The notes beneath the pieces are model-generated. The model did not search any database. It was not told where the DNA came from and worked only from the letters and a program-made list of their open reading frames with translations. DNA of 64,000 bases, taken from positions 1 through 64,000 of the forward strand of contig CAJUNR010000015.1 in assembly GCA_910587765.1 (NCBI GenBank). Direction: 5' to 3'. Made by a program: the position numbers and the translations under genes. The stretch is from an uncultured Lachnospiraceae bacterium. Its GTDB lineage: Bacteria > Bacillota > Clostridia > Lachnospirales > Lachnospiraceae. Below are positions 20,475 through 28,138 of the stretch, piece after piece (the stretch's first letter is position 1; each line of letters opens with the position of its first letter).

Positions 20475-21461
20475 TCAGTCCATATTCTCGAAGGGCTCGA
20501 GAATCTTCTCAATCTCCTGCAGCTCTTCCGCCGTCAGATCCCACTGTGTGCAGCGGAGATTCTTCTCAAGCTGCTCCATCGTGGAAGCTCCGCCGATGAT
20601 GGAGGTGACCTCCTCCTTCTGGCGCAGCCAGTTCAGCGCCATCTCATTCATTGGCCTGCCGATCTCGTCCGCGAACGCCTTGAGCTTCCTCGCGCCGTCC
20701 TGATAGACCTTGAAGATCTCTCCGGTCAGCTTGGGATTCTCGTTGCGGATATCCCTGGCGGAGATGGTCAGGCCATCCAGAAACCTCCCCGCCAGCAGCC
20801 CCTGGAACAGCGGACTGTACGGCAGAAACGCCTGCCCGTATTTCTTCACATTCGGGAACACTTCCTTCTCGGTGCGGTACGCAAGCGGAATGCCGTGATA
20901 GCTGGCCGGGTTGCGCTCCAGCATATTATAAAGGCTCTGCTGGCAGTCCACCGATATGTACTCCATCATCTTCTCCACATCCGACTGAGCGAAATTGCTG
21001 AGTCCTACATAGCGGATTTTGCCTGCCTTCTTCATCAGGTTCAGCGCCTCCGCCGTCTCCTCAAGCGGTACGTTCGGGTCCGGCCAGTGCATCTGATAGA
21101 TATCGACGTGATCGGTCTGCAGTCTCGTCAGCGTATCGTCGATCTCTTTTAAAAGACTGTCTTTGGACAGATTGTTCCGGGTCTGATGCTTCTCGTTCCA
21201 GAGCAGCCCGCCTTTGGAGGCGATCAGCACCCTGCCACGAAGTCCGTCCTGTTTGAGCGCCTTTCCGAGAATCGTCTCCGAAACGCCCCAGCCGTACACC
21301 GGCGCCACATCGAAGAAGTTGATCCCCATATCAATCGCCGCGTGGATAATCTTTATCGAAGTATTCTCTTCCGACGAATCCCAGTCTCCCCCCATATTCC
21401 AGCATCCGATGCCGATGGCAGATATCTGATCTGCAATTTTCGCTACCTTTTTGTAAACCAT
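20475..21461 (-). CDS. Aldo/keto reductase
   Basis: The 328-residue TIM-barrel oxidoreductase has the full catalytic tetrad D51, Y56, K83 and H125 (FFDVAPVYGWG, IASKGG, IYQMHWPD). It is close to the YghZ/L-glyceraldehyde-type and general AKR groups that use NADPH. It is the first gene of the LacI-controlled operon, just after two operator palindromes, so it probably reduces or oxidises the imported sugar or a related polyol. Confidence 0.9.
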   Translation of the reverse strand: MVYKKVAKIADQISAIGIGCWNMGGDWDSSEENTSIKIIHAAIDMGINFFDVAPVYGWGVSETILGKALKQDGLRGRVLIASKGGLLWNEKHQTRNNLSKDSLLKEIDDTLTRLQTDHVDIYQMHWPDPNVPLEETAEALNLMKKAGKIRYVGLSNFAQSDVEKMMEYISVDCQQSLYNMLERNPASYHGIPLAYRTEKEVFPNVKKYGQAFLPYSPLFQGLLAGRFLDGLTISARDIRNENPKLTGEIFKVYQDGARKLKAFADEIGRPMNEMALNWLRQKEEVTSIIGGASTMEQLEKNLRCTQWDLTAEELQEIEKILEPFENMD

Positions 21462-21497
21462 AATTTATTCTTTCCTTTCATTTTTTCGCGCACTTAA

Positions 21498-21511
21498 TGT
21501 AACCGGTTACA
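21498..21511. promoter_or_regulatory. LacI-family operator O1
   Basis: TGTAACCGGTTACA is a perfect 14-bp palindrome with the central CG typical of LacI-family sites. It lies 37 bp upstream of the aldo/keto reductase start. Confidence 0.85.
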
Positions 21512-21567
21512 CAACCGATATTAAAATAAATTTTTTACATATTTTTCCTGATTTTTTCCATTTTTTG

Positions 21568-21581
21568 TGTGACCGGTTACA
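21568..21581. promoter_or_regulatory. LacI-family operator O2
   Basis: TGTGACCGGTTACA differs from O1 by one base. The centre-to-centre distance to O1 is 70 bp, about seven helical turns, which would suit DNA looping by a tetramer or cooperative binding by dimers. Confidence 0.8.
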
Positions 21582-21588
21582 TCATCCG

Positions 21589-21612
21589 CAAAAAAGAAGT
21601 GTTACTTCTTTT
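21589..21612 (-). terminator. Terminator of the LacI gene
   Basis: On the minus strand AAGAAGT, loop AAC, ACTTCTT and a T6 run form a compact terminator that begins inside the last codons of the regulator. It separates the regulator from the operon it controls. Confidence 0.7.
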
Positions 21613-22636
21613 TTCTTTTTTCAGAACCCTTCAGTTTCACCTGATAAGGGATCATGCAGATGCTCCTGGCCTTCTTTGGACACTCCACTCTCTCCTGCAG
21701 GAGCCGAAGCGCCATTCTTCCCATCTCATAATTGTCACGGTACACGCAGCTGAACGGAAGTCCGAGGATGTCCAGCGTTTCGATGCGGTCATTGCCCATC
21801 AGGGCGATGTCATGGCCAATGCGGATCCCCTTCTCGTTCGCCGCTTTCAAAAAACCGAGCGTGGTCATATTGTTGGAGGTGAACACCGCATCCGGCAGCT
21901 CCTCCCGCGAGAGAAGTTCTCGGGAAAGCTCATAGGAACGCTTCATCAGGAAATCGCCGTAGTAGATGTCTTCCTCCCTGAGCGTCAGTGAACAGTCCGC
22001 CAATCCTTTCTTAAAACCTTCCAGCCGGTCCCGGCTGATCTTCAGGTCCATATCGCCCGTGATGATCGCCATCCTCCGGTTCCCCGCCCGGTACAGCTCC
22101 AGCGCCGCCTGATAGGAGCTCTGGTAATTCTCATAGAGAACCGCATCCCAGGGCATGTTCTCAAAGTCACGGTCAATGATTACGATCGGGGCCGCATACT
22201 CCCTGAGCCGTGTCAGCAGTTCCCTTCCCTGCGCCGTCTCCGGATAGTCCACGGAAGGACCGAGAATCACGCCCCGCACCTTCTGCTGCTGAAGTACGCG
22301 GAACGCTTTCTTCTCCCTCTCCAGATTGTTCTTCGTATCGAAGAGCACGAGCGACAGATCGAGTTCGTCCGCAACCTGAGTGATTCCGTGAAGGATATCG
22401 GAATAGAACGTATTCTCGATCTCCGGAAATACGACTCCGACCACCTTTGTCTCCTGTCTGGAAAGATTCACGGCCAGCGCGGAAGGTACGTAATTGTACA
22501 TCTCCATAATGTTCTCTATCTTCCTGCGCGTCTCGGCCGCCACGTATCCGCTGTTGTTCATGACGCGCGATACGGTTGCCTTCGATACGCCCGCCATCTC
22601 GGCGACATCTTTAATGGTAATTATCTTTCCAGCCAT
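21602..22636 (-). CDS. LacI-family transcriptional repressor
   Basis: The 344-residue regulator has an N-terminal helix-turn-helix (TIKDVAEMAGVSKATVSRVM) with the hinge helix ALAVNLS near 55-60, then a periplasmic-binding-like sugar domain. Two sites upstream and two sites downstream of the gene share the core ACCGGTTAC or a close variant. It therefore probably represses both itself and the ketose operon and is released by the sugar. One site directly abuts its own start codon. Confidence 0.93.
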   Translation of the reverse strand: MAGKIITIKDVAEMAGVSKATVSRVMNNSGYVAAETRRKIENIMEMYNYVPSALAVNLSRQETKVVGVVFPEIENTFYSDILHGITQVADELDLSLVLFDTKNNLEREKKAFRVLQQQKVRGVILGPSVDYPETAQGRELLTRLREYAAPIVIIDRDFENMPWDAVLYENYQSSYQAALELYRAGNRRMAIITGDMDLKISRDRLEGFKKGLADCSLTLREEDIYYGDFLMKRSYELSRELLSREELPDAVFTSNNMTTLGFLKAANEKGIRIGHDIALMGNDRIETLDILGLPFSCVYRDNYEMGRMALRLLQERVECPKKARSICMIPYQVKLKGSEKRKKK

Positions 22637-22638
22637 AA

Positions 22639-22652
22639 TGAAATCGGTTACA
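22639..22652. promoter_or_regulatory. LacI-family operator O3 at its own start
   Basis: TGAAATCGGTTACA keeps one consensus half (CGGTTACA). It lies 3 bp before the repressor ATG, over the ribosome binding region, so it points to autoregulation. Confidence 0.6.
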
Positions 22653-22781
22653 CCCTCTTTTGTCTATACTGTATTCTATCCGTGCCTCTTTGTCAACATG
22701 TTTTTGTCATTTCGTCGTTATTACAGATTTTTCACTTTCTTTTTTGTGCAACATCTACAATTTTCTCCCGATTCCTTCTTA

Positions 22782-22796
22782 TGTAACCGGTTTACA
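22782..22796. promoter_or_regulatory. LacI-family operator O4
   Basis: TGTAACCGGTTTACA is the consensus palindrome with one extra T in one half. It lies about 145 bp upstream of the repressor start and only 15 bp beyond the stop codon of the GntR gene. Confidence 0.6.
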
Positions 22797-22811
22797 CCAC
22801 AATCCGGAATC

Positions 22812-23528
22812 TCAGCCTCTTCCCGCCTGGTAGATCTGATATTCGTATCGTTCCGCCACCACGTAAAGCGAGGAATAGATCAGCGCTCCGTGCTCCGTAT
22901 TCGCGACCCGCCTGCTGTGCAGAAGCGGCGCGCCCACCGGAATCCGCAGAATCTGGGACTGGGTAAAAGAAGCGCTGACAGCGGAGATATGCTCGACCGC
23001 GTCTTTCAAGAAGAGACCGTACTCCTCCTCCAGACAGGCATAGACACTCACGCACCCGCTCTCCTGAATATGGAAGCCCGGAGCCTGATTCGCCGCCACA
23101 TAATCTTCCATCACGCAGACCGGTTTCCCGTCCGCACACTGAACTCTCTGTATATGATAGACCTGCTCTCCTTCTCTCAGCGCAAGCGCGTCCCTGATAT
23201 AGTCCGGCGCCGGCACCTTCTCCTGCGCCAGTCCCTGAGTGCTCACCTGATACCCCTTCCTGCGGAGCGTCTCCGTAAAGGAAGTGATCTTGTTCAGATG
23301 CTGGGAAGTGGAGATCTCCTGAACCTCGGTTCCCCGCCCCTGCGTCACGGACAGATAGCCCTCGTTCGTCAGCATGCCGATGGCGCGCCGAACCGTCGTC
23401 CGGCTGACCCCGTACAGTTCTTCCATCTCCGATTCCGTCGGCAGGAAGGATCCGGGCGCGTATCTGCCCTCCCGGATATCTTTTTTCAAACTGTTGTACA
23501 TCTGTCGATATGCAGGTATCCTTGCCAT
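22812..23528 (-). CDS. GntR-family (HutC/UTRA) transcriptional regulator
   Basis: From ATG 23528 (MARIPAYRQMYNSLKKDIRE, preceded by GGAGGA) the regulator has 238 residues. The winged helix spans about 5-75, with MEELYGVSRTTVRRAIGMLTNEGYL as its recognition part (split here across helix and turn). The rest is a UTRA ligand domain of the HutC subfamily. A longer frame upstream lacks similarity. The regulator probably controls the divergent PTE-like operon, because the two promoters share an 18-bp site. Confidence 0.92.
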   Translation of the reverse strand: MARIPAYRQMYNSLKKDIREGRYAPGSFLPTESEMEELYGVSRTTVRRAIGMLTNEGYLSVTQGRGTEVQEISTSQHLNKITSFTETLRRKGYQVSTQGLAQEKVPAPDYIRDALALREGEQVYHIQRVQCADGKPVCVMEDYVAANQAPGFHIQESGCVSVYACLEEEYGLFLKDAVEHISAVSASFTQSQILRIPVGAPLLHSRRVANTEHGALIYSSLYVVAERYEYQIYQAGRG

Positions 23529-23556
23529 ATGTCCTCCTTCGGCCTCTGAGCTTTCC

Positions 23557-23574
23557 GAAAGATAATGATCTTTC
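23557..23574. promoter_or_regulatory. GntR operator at its own promoter
   Basis: GAAAGATAATGATCTTTC is a perfect inverted repeat (7-bp arms, 4-bp centre) 28 bp upstream of the GntR start. It matches the site in the divergent promoter at 15 of 18 positions. Confidence 0.65.
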
Positions 23575-23703
23575 TGCGGTTTCGGAATCTTTCTGTCCCG
23601 ATTATAGAGCATATGGAGAAAAAAATCAAGCAGAAAATAGAAAACCGTAACAGTTTCTGGGTTGTCGGTCGCTTTTCGCACCCATGCCGCCCGGACGCCC
23701 GAT

Positions 23704-23844
23704 GCGGGCAGATCATCCTTCCAGACCCCGCTCGCGCTTAATGAAGGGACGCAGCGGTATTTATGCCCTTTGGGTACTAAGGCGCGAAAAACCGCGCCTA
23801 AGGACCGGCGCCCTTCAATGGGTCTTTCAGGATGATCTGCCCGC
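23704..23844 (+). repeat. Dispersed palindromic element, copy A
   Basis: The ends AGATCATCCT / AGGATGATCT are exact complements, extended outward by GCGGGC / GCCCGC. An inner hairpin is formed by GGCGCG / CGCGCC. It is the longest full copy and corresponds to copy B inside the ATPase operon on the opposite strand. Partial copies lie at 29240-29270 and 59638-59690. No coding potential is evident, so it may be a MITE-like element or a mobile RNA-structure module. Confidence 0.8.
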
Positions 23845-23883
23845 GTCAGGCTGAAAATCTGGTACGATCACAAAAAATAATCG

Positions 23884-23934
23884 TTGACATTCTTCTGTTT
23901 CGGTGTTAGCATGGTTAAAAGATAATTATGTTTC
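23884..23934 (+). promoter_or_regulatory. Promoter and GntR operator of the PTE-like operon
   Basis: TTGACA (23884-23889), a 17-nt spacer and TAGCAT (23907-23912) form a promoter with a consensus -35. The operator AAAAGATAATTATGTTTC (23917-23934) covers the predicted transcription start, which suits repression. A second, looser inverted copy continues to about 23956. Confidence 0.65.
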
Positions 23935-24016
23935 TTTTTTATAAAAACATTATTATGTATTGATAGGAATATGCGGCGTACGTGGATAAAGCGCCGCTCA
24001 GAGAGGAGAGGCTGAT

Positions 24017-24958
24017 ATGATCCGAACCGTATGTCAGGATATCCTGCCGGAGGAAGCCGGGCACGCGCAGTGCCACGAGCACATCTGGCTGAACAGAGGC
24101 GCTTCCTATAAGGTCAATCCGGCCCTGTGCATGGACAGCTATGAGAAATCCCTCTGGGAGCTGAGGGATTATTACCGGGCGGGCGGACGGCTGATTGTCG
24201 ACGCGCAGCCGACCGGGTGCGGAAGAAACGCTCAGATGCTGGCAAGGCTCTCCAGAGAAAGCGGCGTCCGCATTGTGGCGACCGCAGGTTTTCACAAAAA
24301 GGAATTTTTCGACAATTTACTGTTATTTTCCTGGCCGGAGGAGGACCTTGCGAAACTCTATACCAGAGAGATTACGACAGGCATCGTCGATTCCGGCCAG
24401 GATTCCTCCCTTTGCCGGGCCGGAATCCTCAAGGCCGCGGCGGACGGGGACTGGCAGAGCGACCCGGTCTACCGGAAATTTTTCGAGGCGGTCGCACAGG
24501 CAGCCGGACGGACCGGCGCACCGGTGATGATACACACGGAGAAAGGGAACGACATTCCGGAGCTGATCCGCTGGTTCGGAGAGCGGGGCATCTCCCCCGA
24601 ACGGCTGCTGATCTGCCATCTGGACCGGACCCATCACGACGCCGGCTACCACAGGGCCGTACTGTCCGCCGGCTGCCGTCTGTGCTATGACAGCGTCCAC
24701 CGGCTCAAGTATGTATCCGAAGCGGAGGAGCTGGCGCTTCTGCAGGCGATGAAGGAAGCGGGCTTTCTCGCCCAGATCGTCCTCAGCCTCGACACCACCG
24801 CCCAGCGGCTGAGGTCCTACCAGGCGGAGGATATGGGCCTGGACTATCTGCTGGACGCCTGGATCCCGCAGCTTCAGAAACAGGGCTTTACCGACGGGGA
24901 AATCCGGCAGATGTGCGTCACAAATGCCGCGGAGTTACTGGATTTTACAATCGAGTAG
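24017..24958 (+). CDS. Phosphotriesterase-family amidohydrolase (PTE/lactonase-like)
   Basis: The 313-residue TIM-barrel metal hydrolase has the N-terminal H20-E-H22 metal pair. Later come the conserved histidines of PVMIHTEKGN and LLICHLDRTHHD and the aspartate of LSLDTT, the order seen in the PTE homology family. A lysine in GILKAAADGDW could be the bridging carbamate. Most bacterial relatives are lactonases or uncharacterised. It is the first gene of an operon with an AroE-like dehydrogenase, a cupin isomerase and a hydroxyacid dehydrogenase, which favours a sugar lactone or similar substrate. The substrate is unknown. Confidence 0.82.
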   Translation: MIRTVCQDILPEEAGHAQCHEHIWLNRGASYKVNPALCMDSYEKSLWELRDYYRAGGRLIVDAQPTGCGRNAQMLARLSRESGVRIVATAGFHKKEFFDNLLLFSWPEEDLAKLYTREITTGIVDSGQDSSLCRAGILKAAADGDWQSDPVYRKFFEAVAQAAGRTGAPVMIHTEKGNDIPELIRWFGERGISPERLLICHLDRTHHDAGYHRAVLSAGCRLCYDSVHRLKYVSEAEELALLQAMKEAGFLAQIVLSLDTTAQRLRSYQAEDMGLDYLLDAWIPQLQKQGFTDGEIRQMCVTNAAELLDFTIE

Positions 24959-25030
24959 GAAAGGCTTCTTCCCTGCCCGCGCATCGGACGGGCCGAACCA
25001 TAACATAAAAACCAGAAAGGGGTATCTGCA

Positions 25031-25984
25031 ATGAAACTTGAAAAAGCAACACAGCCAACCATGTATTTTATCGGCGTCACCACAGGAGCTTCCTCCATCA
25101 TGAAAGTTTTCCCGGAGTGGGCAAAGGCGCTCGGCCTTGAGAACACGGTCATGAAAGGCATCGACATCGCCATTCATGAGAAACCGGAGGTCTACCGGGA
25201 AGTCGTTTCCTTCATCAAGAACGATCCGCTCTCCATGGGGGCGCTGGTAACCACCCACAAAATCGACATCTACAATGCCGCAAAGGATCTGTTTGAATAT
25301 CTGGATCCCTACGCGCTTCAGTTCGAGGAGCTGTCTTCCATCTCCAAGCAGGACGGAAAGTTATGCGGGCACGCCAAGGACCCCATCACCTGCGGCATGG
25401 CCATGGAAGAGTTCGTCCCCCGGAACTACTGGAAAGAGCATCCGGAAGCAGGCGTCCTGATCATCGGCGCCGGCGGAAGCGCCATCTCCATGTGTTCCTA
25501 TTACATGAGAAACGCGGGCAAAGGCAACGACCCGGCGAAAATCGTCGTCTCCAACCGCAGCAAGCCCCGCCTCGACGCCATCCGCGAGATCAGCAGCGGA
25601 ATGAATCCGGCCGGCATTCCCACGGAATTTTACCTCTCCCCGGAGACGGCCGATAACGACGCGGTTCTGGCGAAGATGGGAAGAGGAAGCCTTATTATCA
25701 ACGCTACGGGCCTTGGAAAAGACCGTCCCGGCTCCCCCCTCTCCGACGCCGCCGTATTTCCGGAGGACGCGCTGGTCTGGGAAATCAATTACCGGGGCGA
25801 CCTGCTGTTCAAGCATCAGGCGGAAGCTCAGGCGAAGAGCCGCAGCCTGAACGTCAACGACGGATGGATGTACTTCATCTACGGATGGACGCAGGTGATC
25901 GCGGAAGTCTTCCATCAGGAGATTCTGGGCGAGAAGTTAAAGAAGATGGACGCCATCGCTGCAAAATTCAACAACCGGGCATAA
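25031..25984 (+). CDS. Shikimate dehydrogenase-like (AroE family) oxidoreductase
   Basis: The 317-residue protein has the AroE layout: an N-terminal substrate domain with the catalytic-lysine region (ALVTTHKIDIYNAA), then a Rossmann domain with VLIIGAGGSAISM and VVSNRSKPRLD, the NADP-type pocket. It is larger than true AroE. The N-terminal substrate motif N-V-T-x-P-x-K is changed to L-V-T-T-H-K, so shikimate is unlikely. It sits in a four-gene catabolic-looking operon, not with aromatic synthesis genes. Assignment to quinate or another polyol is possible. Confidence 0.78.
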   Translation: MKLEKATQPTMYFIGVTTGASSIMKVFPEWAKALGLENTVMKGIDIAIHEKPEVYREVVSFIKNDPLSMGALVTTHKIDIYNAAKDLFEYLDPYALQFEELSSISKQDGKLCGHAKDPITCGMAMEEFVPRNYWKEHPEAGVLIIGAGGSAISMCSYYMRNAGKGNDPAKIVVSNRSKPRLDAIREISSGMNPAGIPTEFYLSPETADNDAVLAKMGRGSLIINATGLGKDRPGSPLSDAAVFPEDALVWEINYRGDLLFKHQAEAQAKSRSLNVNDGWMYFIYGWTQVIAEVFHQEILGEKLKKMDAIAAKFNNRA

Positions 25985-25995
25985 AGGAGGTACCC

Positions 25996-26598
25996 ATGGC
26001 ACATTTTAACGATTCGGAAAAAGCAATGGATTTCGAGAGAGGTTTTGTCATTGATTTTGATCTGCAGACGGGATTATCGAAGACCCTAGACACCGGAAAA
26101 CGCTATCTGGGACAGATGAAGGGGATGTTCGCCGACCAGAAGGCCTATGAGGAAAAGCTGAAAGAGGGCGATCCGCTCATATATGAGTTTCACTCCATGC
26201 CGGCGCCGGAAACCGACGGGGATTTTGCTTTCGGCTGCTCCATTCTCAATCCCGGAAAGGTCGGTGACGAGTATTATTTTACCAAGGGACATTTTCATAC
26301 CATCCTTGACACCGGCGAGATCTATTACTGCCTGAAGGGGCACGGATATATGATGATGGAGAATCCCGAGGGAGACTGGCTGGCGCTGGAGCTGACGGCG
26401 GGGAAAGCCGTCTATGTACCAAAGAGGTATGCGCACCGCAGCATCAATGTGAGCGCGGACGAACAGCTCGTCACTTTCTTCGTCTTCCGCGCGGACGCGG
26501 GACATGATTACGGCACCATCGAGACGAAGGGATACCGCAAGCTTCTGGTGGAGCGGGACGGCAAACCGACGATTATCGACAATCCAAACTGGAAATAA
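25996..26598 (+). CDS. Cupin-type phosphoglucose isomerase-like protein
   Basis: The ATG at 25996 follows AAGGAGG and gives 200 residues. The single-domain cupin shows the metal motif G-H99-F-H101 and E108 (TGEIYYCLKGHGYMM), with H147 in VPKRYAHRSIN. This is the arrangement of the archaeal/Firmicutes cupin glucose-6-phosphate isomerase family. Metal-dependent aldose/ketose isomerisation of a phosphorylated or free sugar is the likely reaction. A longer frame upstream overlaps the preceding gene and lacks similarity. Confidence 0.85.
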   Translation: MAHFNDSEKAMDFERGFVIDFDLQTGLSKTLDTGKRYLGQMKGMFADQKAYEEKLKEGDPLIYEFHSMPAPETDGDFAFGCSILNPGKVGDEYYFTKGHFHTILDTGEIYYCLKGHGYMMMENPEGDWLALELTAGKAVYVPKRYAHRSINVSADEQLVTFFVFRADAGHDYGTIETKGYRKLLVERDGKPTIIDNPNWK

Positions 26599-26612
26599 AG
26601 GGGATTACCGCT

Positions 26613-27569
26613 ATGGCAAATTATAAGGTACTGGTCACCGCCCGTTCTTTCGGAACGGTCGATGACCTGGCAGTAAAGCTTTTAAAGGATCATCACTGCG
26701 AGGTAAAGAAACTGGAAGCGGCAGACGGACCGATTGCGGAGCAGCTCCGCAGAGAGCTCCCGGACGCGGACGCCGTCATCGCCGGTCTGGAGGATTACGA
26801 CCGGGCGCTGATCGAATCCGCCGCAAAGCTGAAGGTCATCTCCCGCTACGGCGTGGGTTATGACAAGGTCGATCTGGAAGCGGCGGCCGAGCGGCAGATC
26901 AAAGTGACCGTCACGCCCGGCGCCAACGGCGATTCGGTAGCCGATCTTGCCGTGACGCTCATGCTCTGCTGCGCGAGGAATATCGTGGTCATGGACAACG
27001 GCATCAAGGGTCGAAATCAGACGCGCCCTTCCGGCGTGGAGATGTGGGGCAAGACGCTGGGCGTCGTAGGCGCCGGCCGGATCGGTAAAGGCGTGGCGAA
27101 ACGCTGCACCGGCTTCAATATGAAGATTCTGTGCTATGATCAGTATGAGGACGAAGCGTTCAAGAAGGACTGCGGCGCGGAATATGTGGATCTGGACACG
27201 CTGATCCGGAACTCGGACTTCATCACCATCCACTCGCCCCTGACGCCGGAGACGCGGAACATGTTCGGAACAGAGCAGTTCAAAGCCATGAAGCCGGATG
27301 CGATTCTGATCAACACCGCCAGAGGCGGCATCGTGGACGAAGACGCGCTCTATGAAGCGCTCAAAAGCGGTGAGATCCGCGCGGCCGCTCTCGACGCGAC
27401 CGTGGACGAACCGCCATACGACAGCCCTCTGTGCACGCTTCCCAACTGCATCCTCACCCCGCACGCGGGAGCAGCCACCAAAGAAGCCGTCAGCAAGATG
27501 GGACTGATGGCGGCGCAGAACGCCATCGACGTACTTACCGGCGGAAGCTGCGCGTATGAAGTGAAATAA
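26613..27569 (+). CDS. D-isomer-specific 2-hydroxyacid dehydrogenase (SerA-like)
   Basis: The 318-residue NAD-dependent enzyme has the dinucleotide loop GVVGAGRIGKGVAKR, the catalytic arginine in INTARGGIVDEDAL, the glutamate in DEPPYDSPL and the histidine in LTPHAGAATKEA. It has no ACT or other regulatory domain, so it is more like glyoxylate/hydroxypyruvate reductases than regulated SerA. It is the last gene of the GntR-linked operon. Confidence 0.9.
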   Translation: MANYKVLVTARSFGTVDDLAVKLLKDHHCEVKKLEAADGPIAEQLRRELPDADAVIAGLEDYDRALIESAAKLKVISRYGVGYDKVDLEAAAERQIKVTVTPGANGDSVADLAVTLMLCCARNIVVMDNGIKGRNQTRPSGVEMWGKTLGVVGAGRIGKGVAKRCTGFNMKILCYDQYEDEAFKKDCGAEYVDLDTLIRNSDFITIHSPLTPETRNMFGTEQFKAMKPDAILINTARGGIVDEDALYEALKSGEIRAAALDATVDEPPYDSPLCTLPNCILTPHAGAATKEAVSKMGLMAAQNAIDVLTGGSCAYEVK

Positions 27570-27587
27570 ATAAACAGACCGATTCGG

Positions 27588-27624
27588 ACAGGGGCGTTCG
27601 CGCAGGGCGGACGCCTCTGTTTTG
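27588..27624 (+). terminator. Terminator of the PTE-like operon
   Basis: ACAGGGGCG and CGCCTCTGT form a stem with one G-T pair, followed by TTT. It lies 18 bp after the hydroxyacid dehydrogenase stop. The GC-rich stretch 27625-27740 after it holds no gene that I can support. Confidence 0.7.
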
Positions 27625-27742
27625 CGTCGCGGCGGACGTCCCCAGGCAGTGCCCTGAGGACAGGCGGCACGGTTGATGCAGCGGCGGGAGCCGGCCGGGA
27701 TTCTGAAACGCGCCTGGCTTGTAAAACCGGGAGAGTTATGGT

Positions 27743-28049
27743 AGTATGGAGATACGCCAATCGGGAAATTAATGCATGATTTCAACTGCACCCAGGCAGA
27801 TGATATGAACTTTGCACTGATGGCAGAAAGGACGAGATATCTGAAAGAAGACCCGAGGAGTGAGTGAGATGTGTAAAATTATGGAAGATATGAGAAACGA
27901 ATCTCTAAAAGAAGGTATAAAAGAAGGTGCAATAAATACTGCAAAAAAAAATGCTGGCAGACGAAATATTGACACTTGAGAAAATTGCGGAATATGTGGG
28001 ACTTCCACTTGATGAGGTAAAAAAACTGAAAGCTGATAAAACGTTCTGA
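27743..28049 (+). pseudogene. Frameshifted C-terminal remnant of a PD-(D/E)XK/Rpn-like transposase-family gene
   Basis: Translation in pieces gives YGDTPIGKLMHDFNCTQADD, then MNFALMAERTRYLKEDPR. After a shift come MCKIMEDMRNESLKEGIKEG and AINTAKK, then after a second shift MLADEILTLEKIAEYVGLPL. This order is the typical C-terminal third of the PD-(D/E)XK transposase family common in Lachnospiraceae. The second shift lies in a run of nine A (27945-27953), which suggests slippage. The N-terminal catalytic part is missing. AGGAG 8 nt before ATG 27869 reproduces the internal ribosome binding site seen in the intact relatives. From that ATG only 36 codons remain open (to 27979). Confidence 0.8.
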
Positions 28050-28138
28050 ACGTTTTGGACAAATATTCCAGTACCTGATCGCAATACTTTATAAAGGATG
28101 ACAGGATACGGAAGAAAGCAGGGGGAAGGAAGCGAAGA

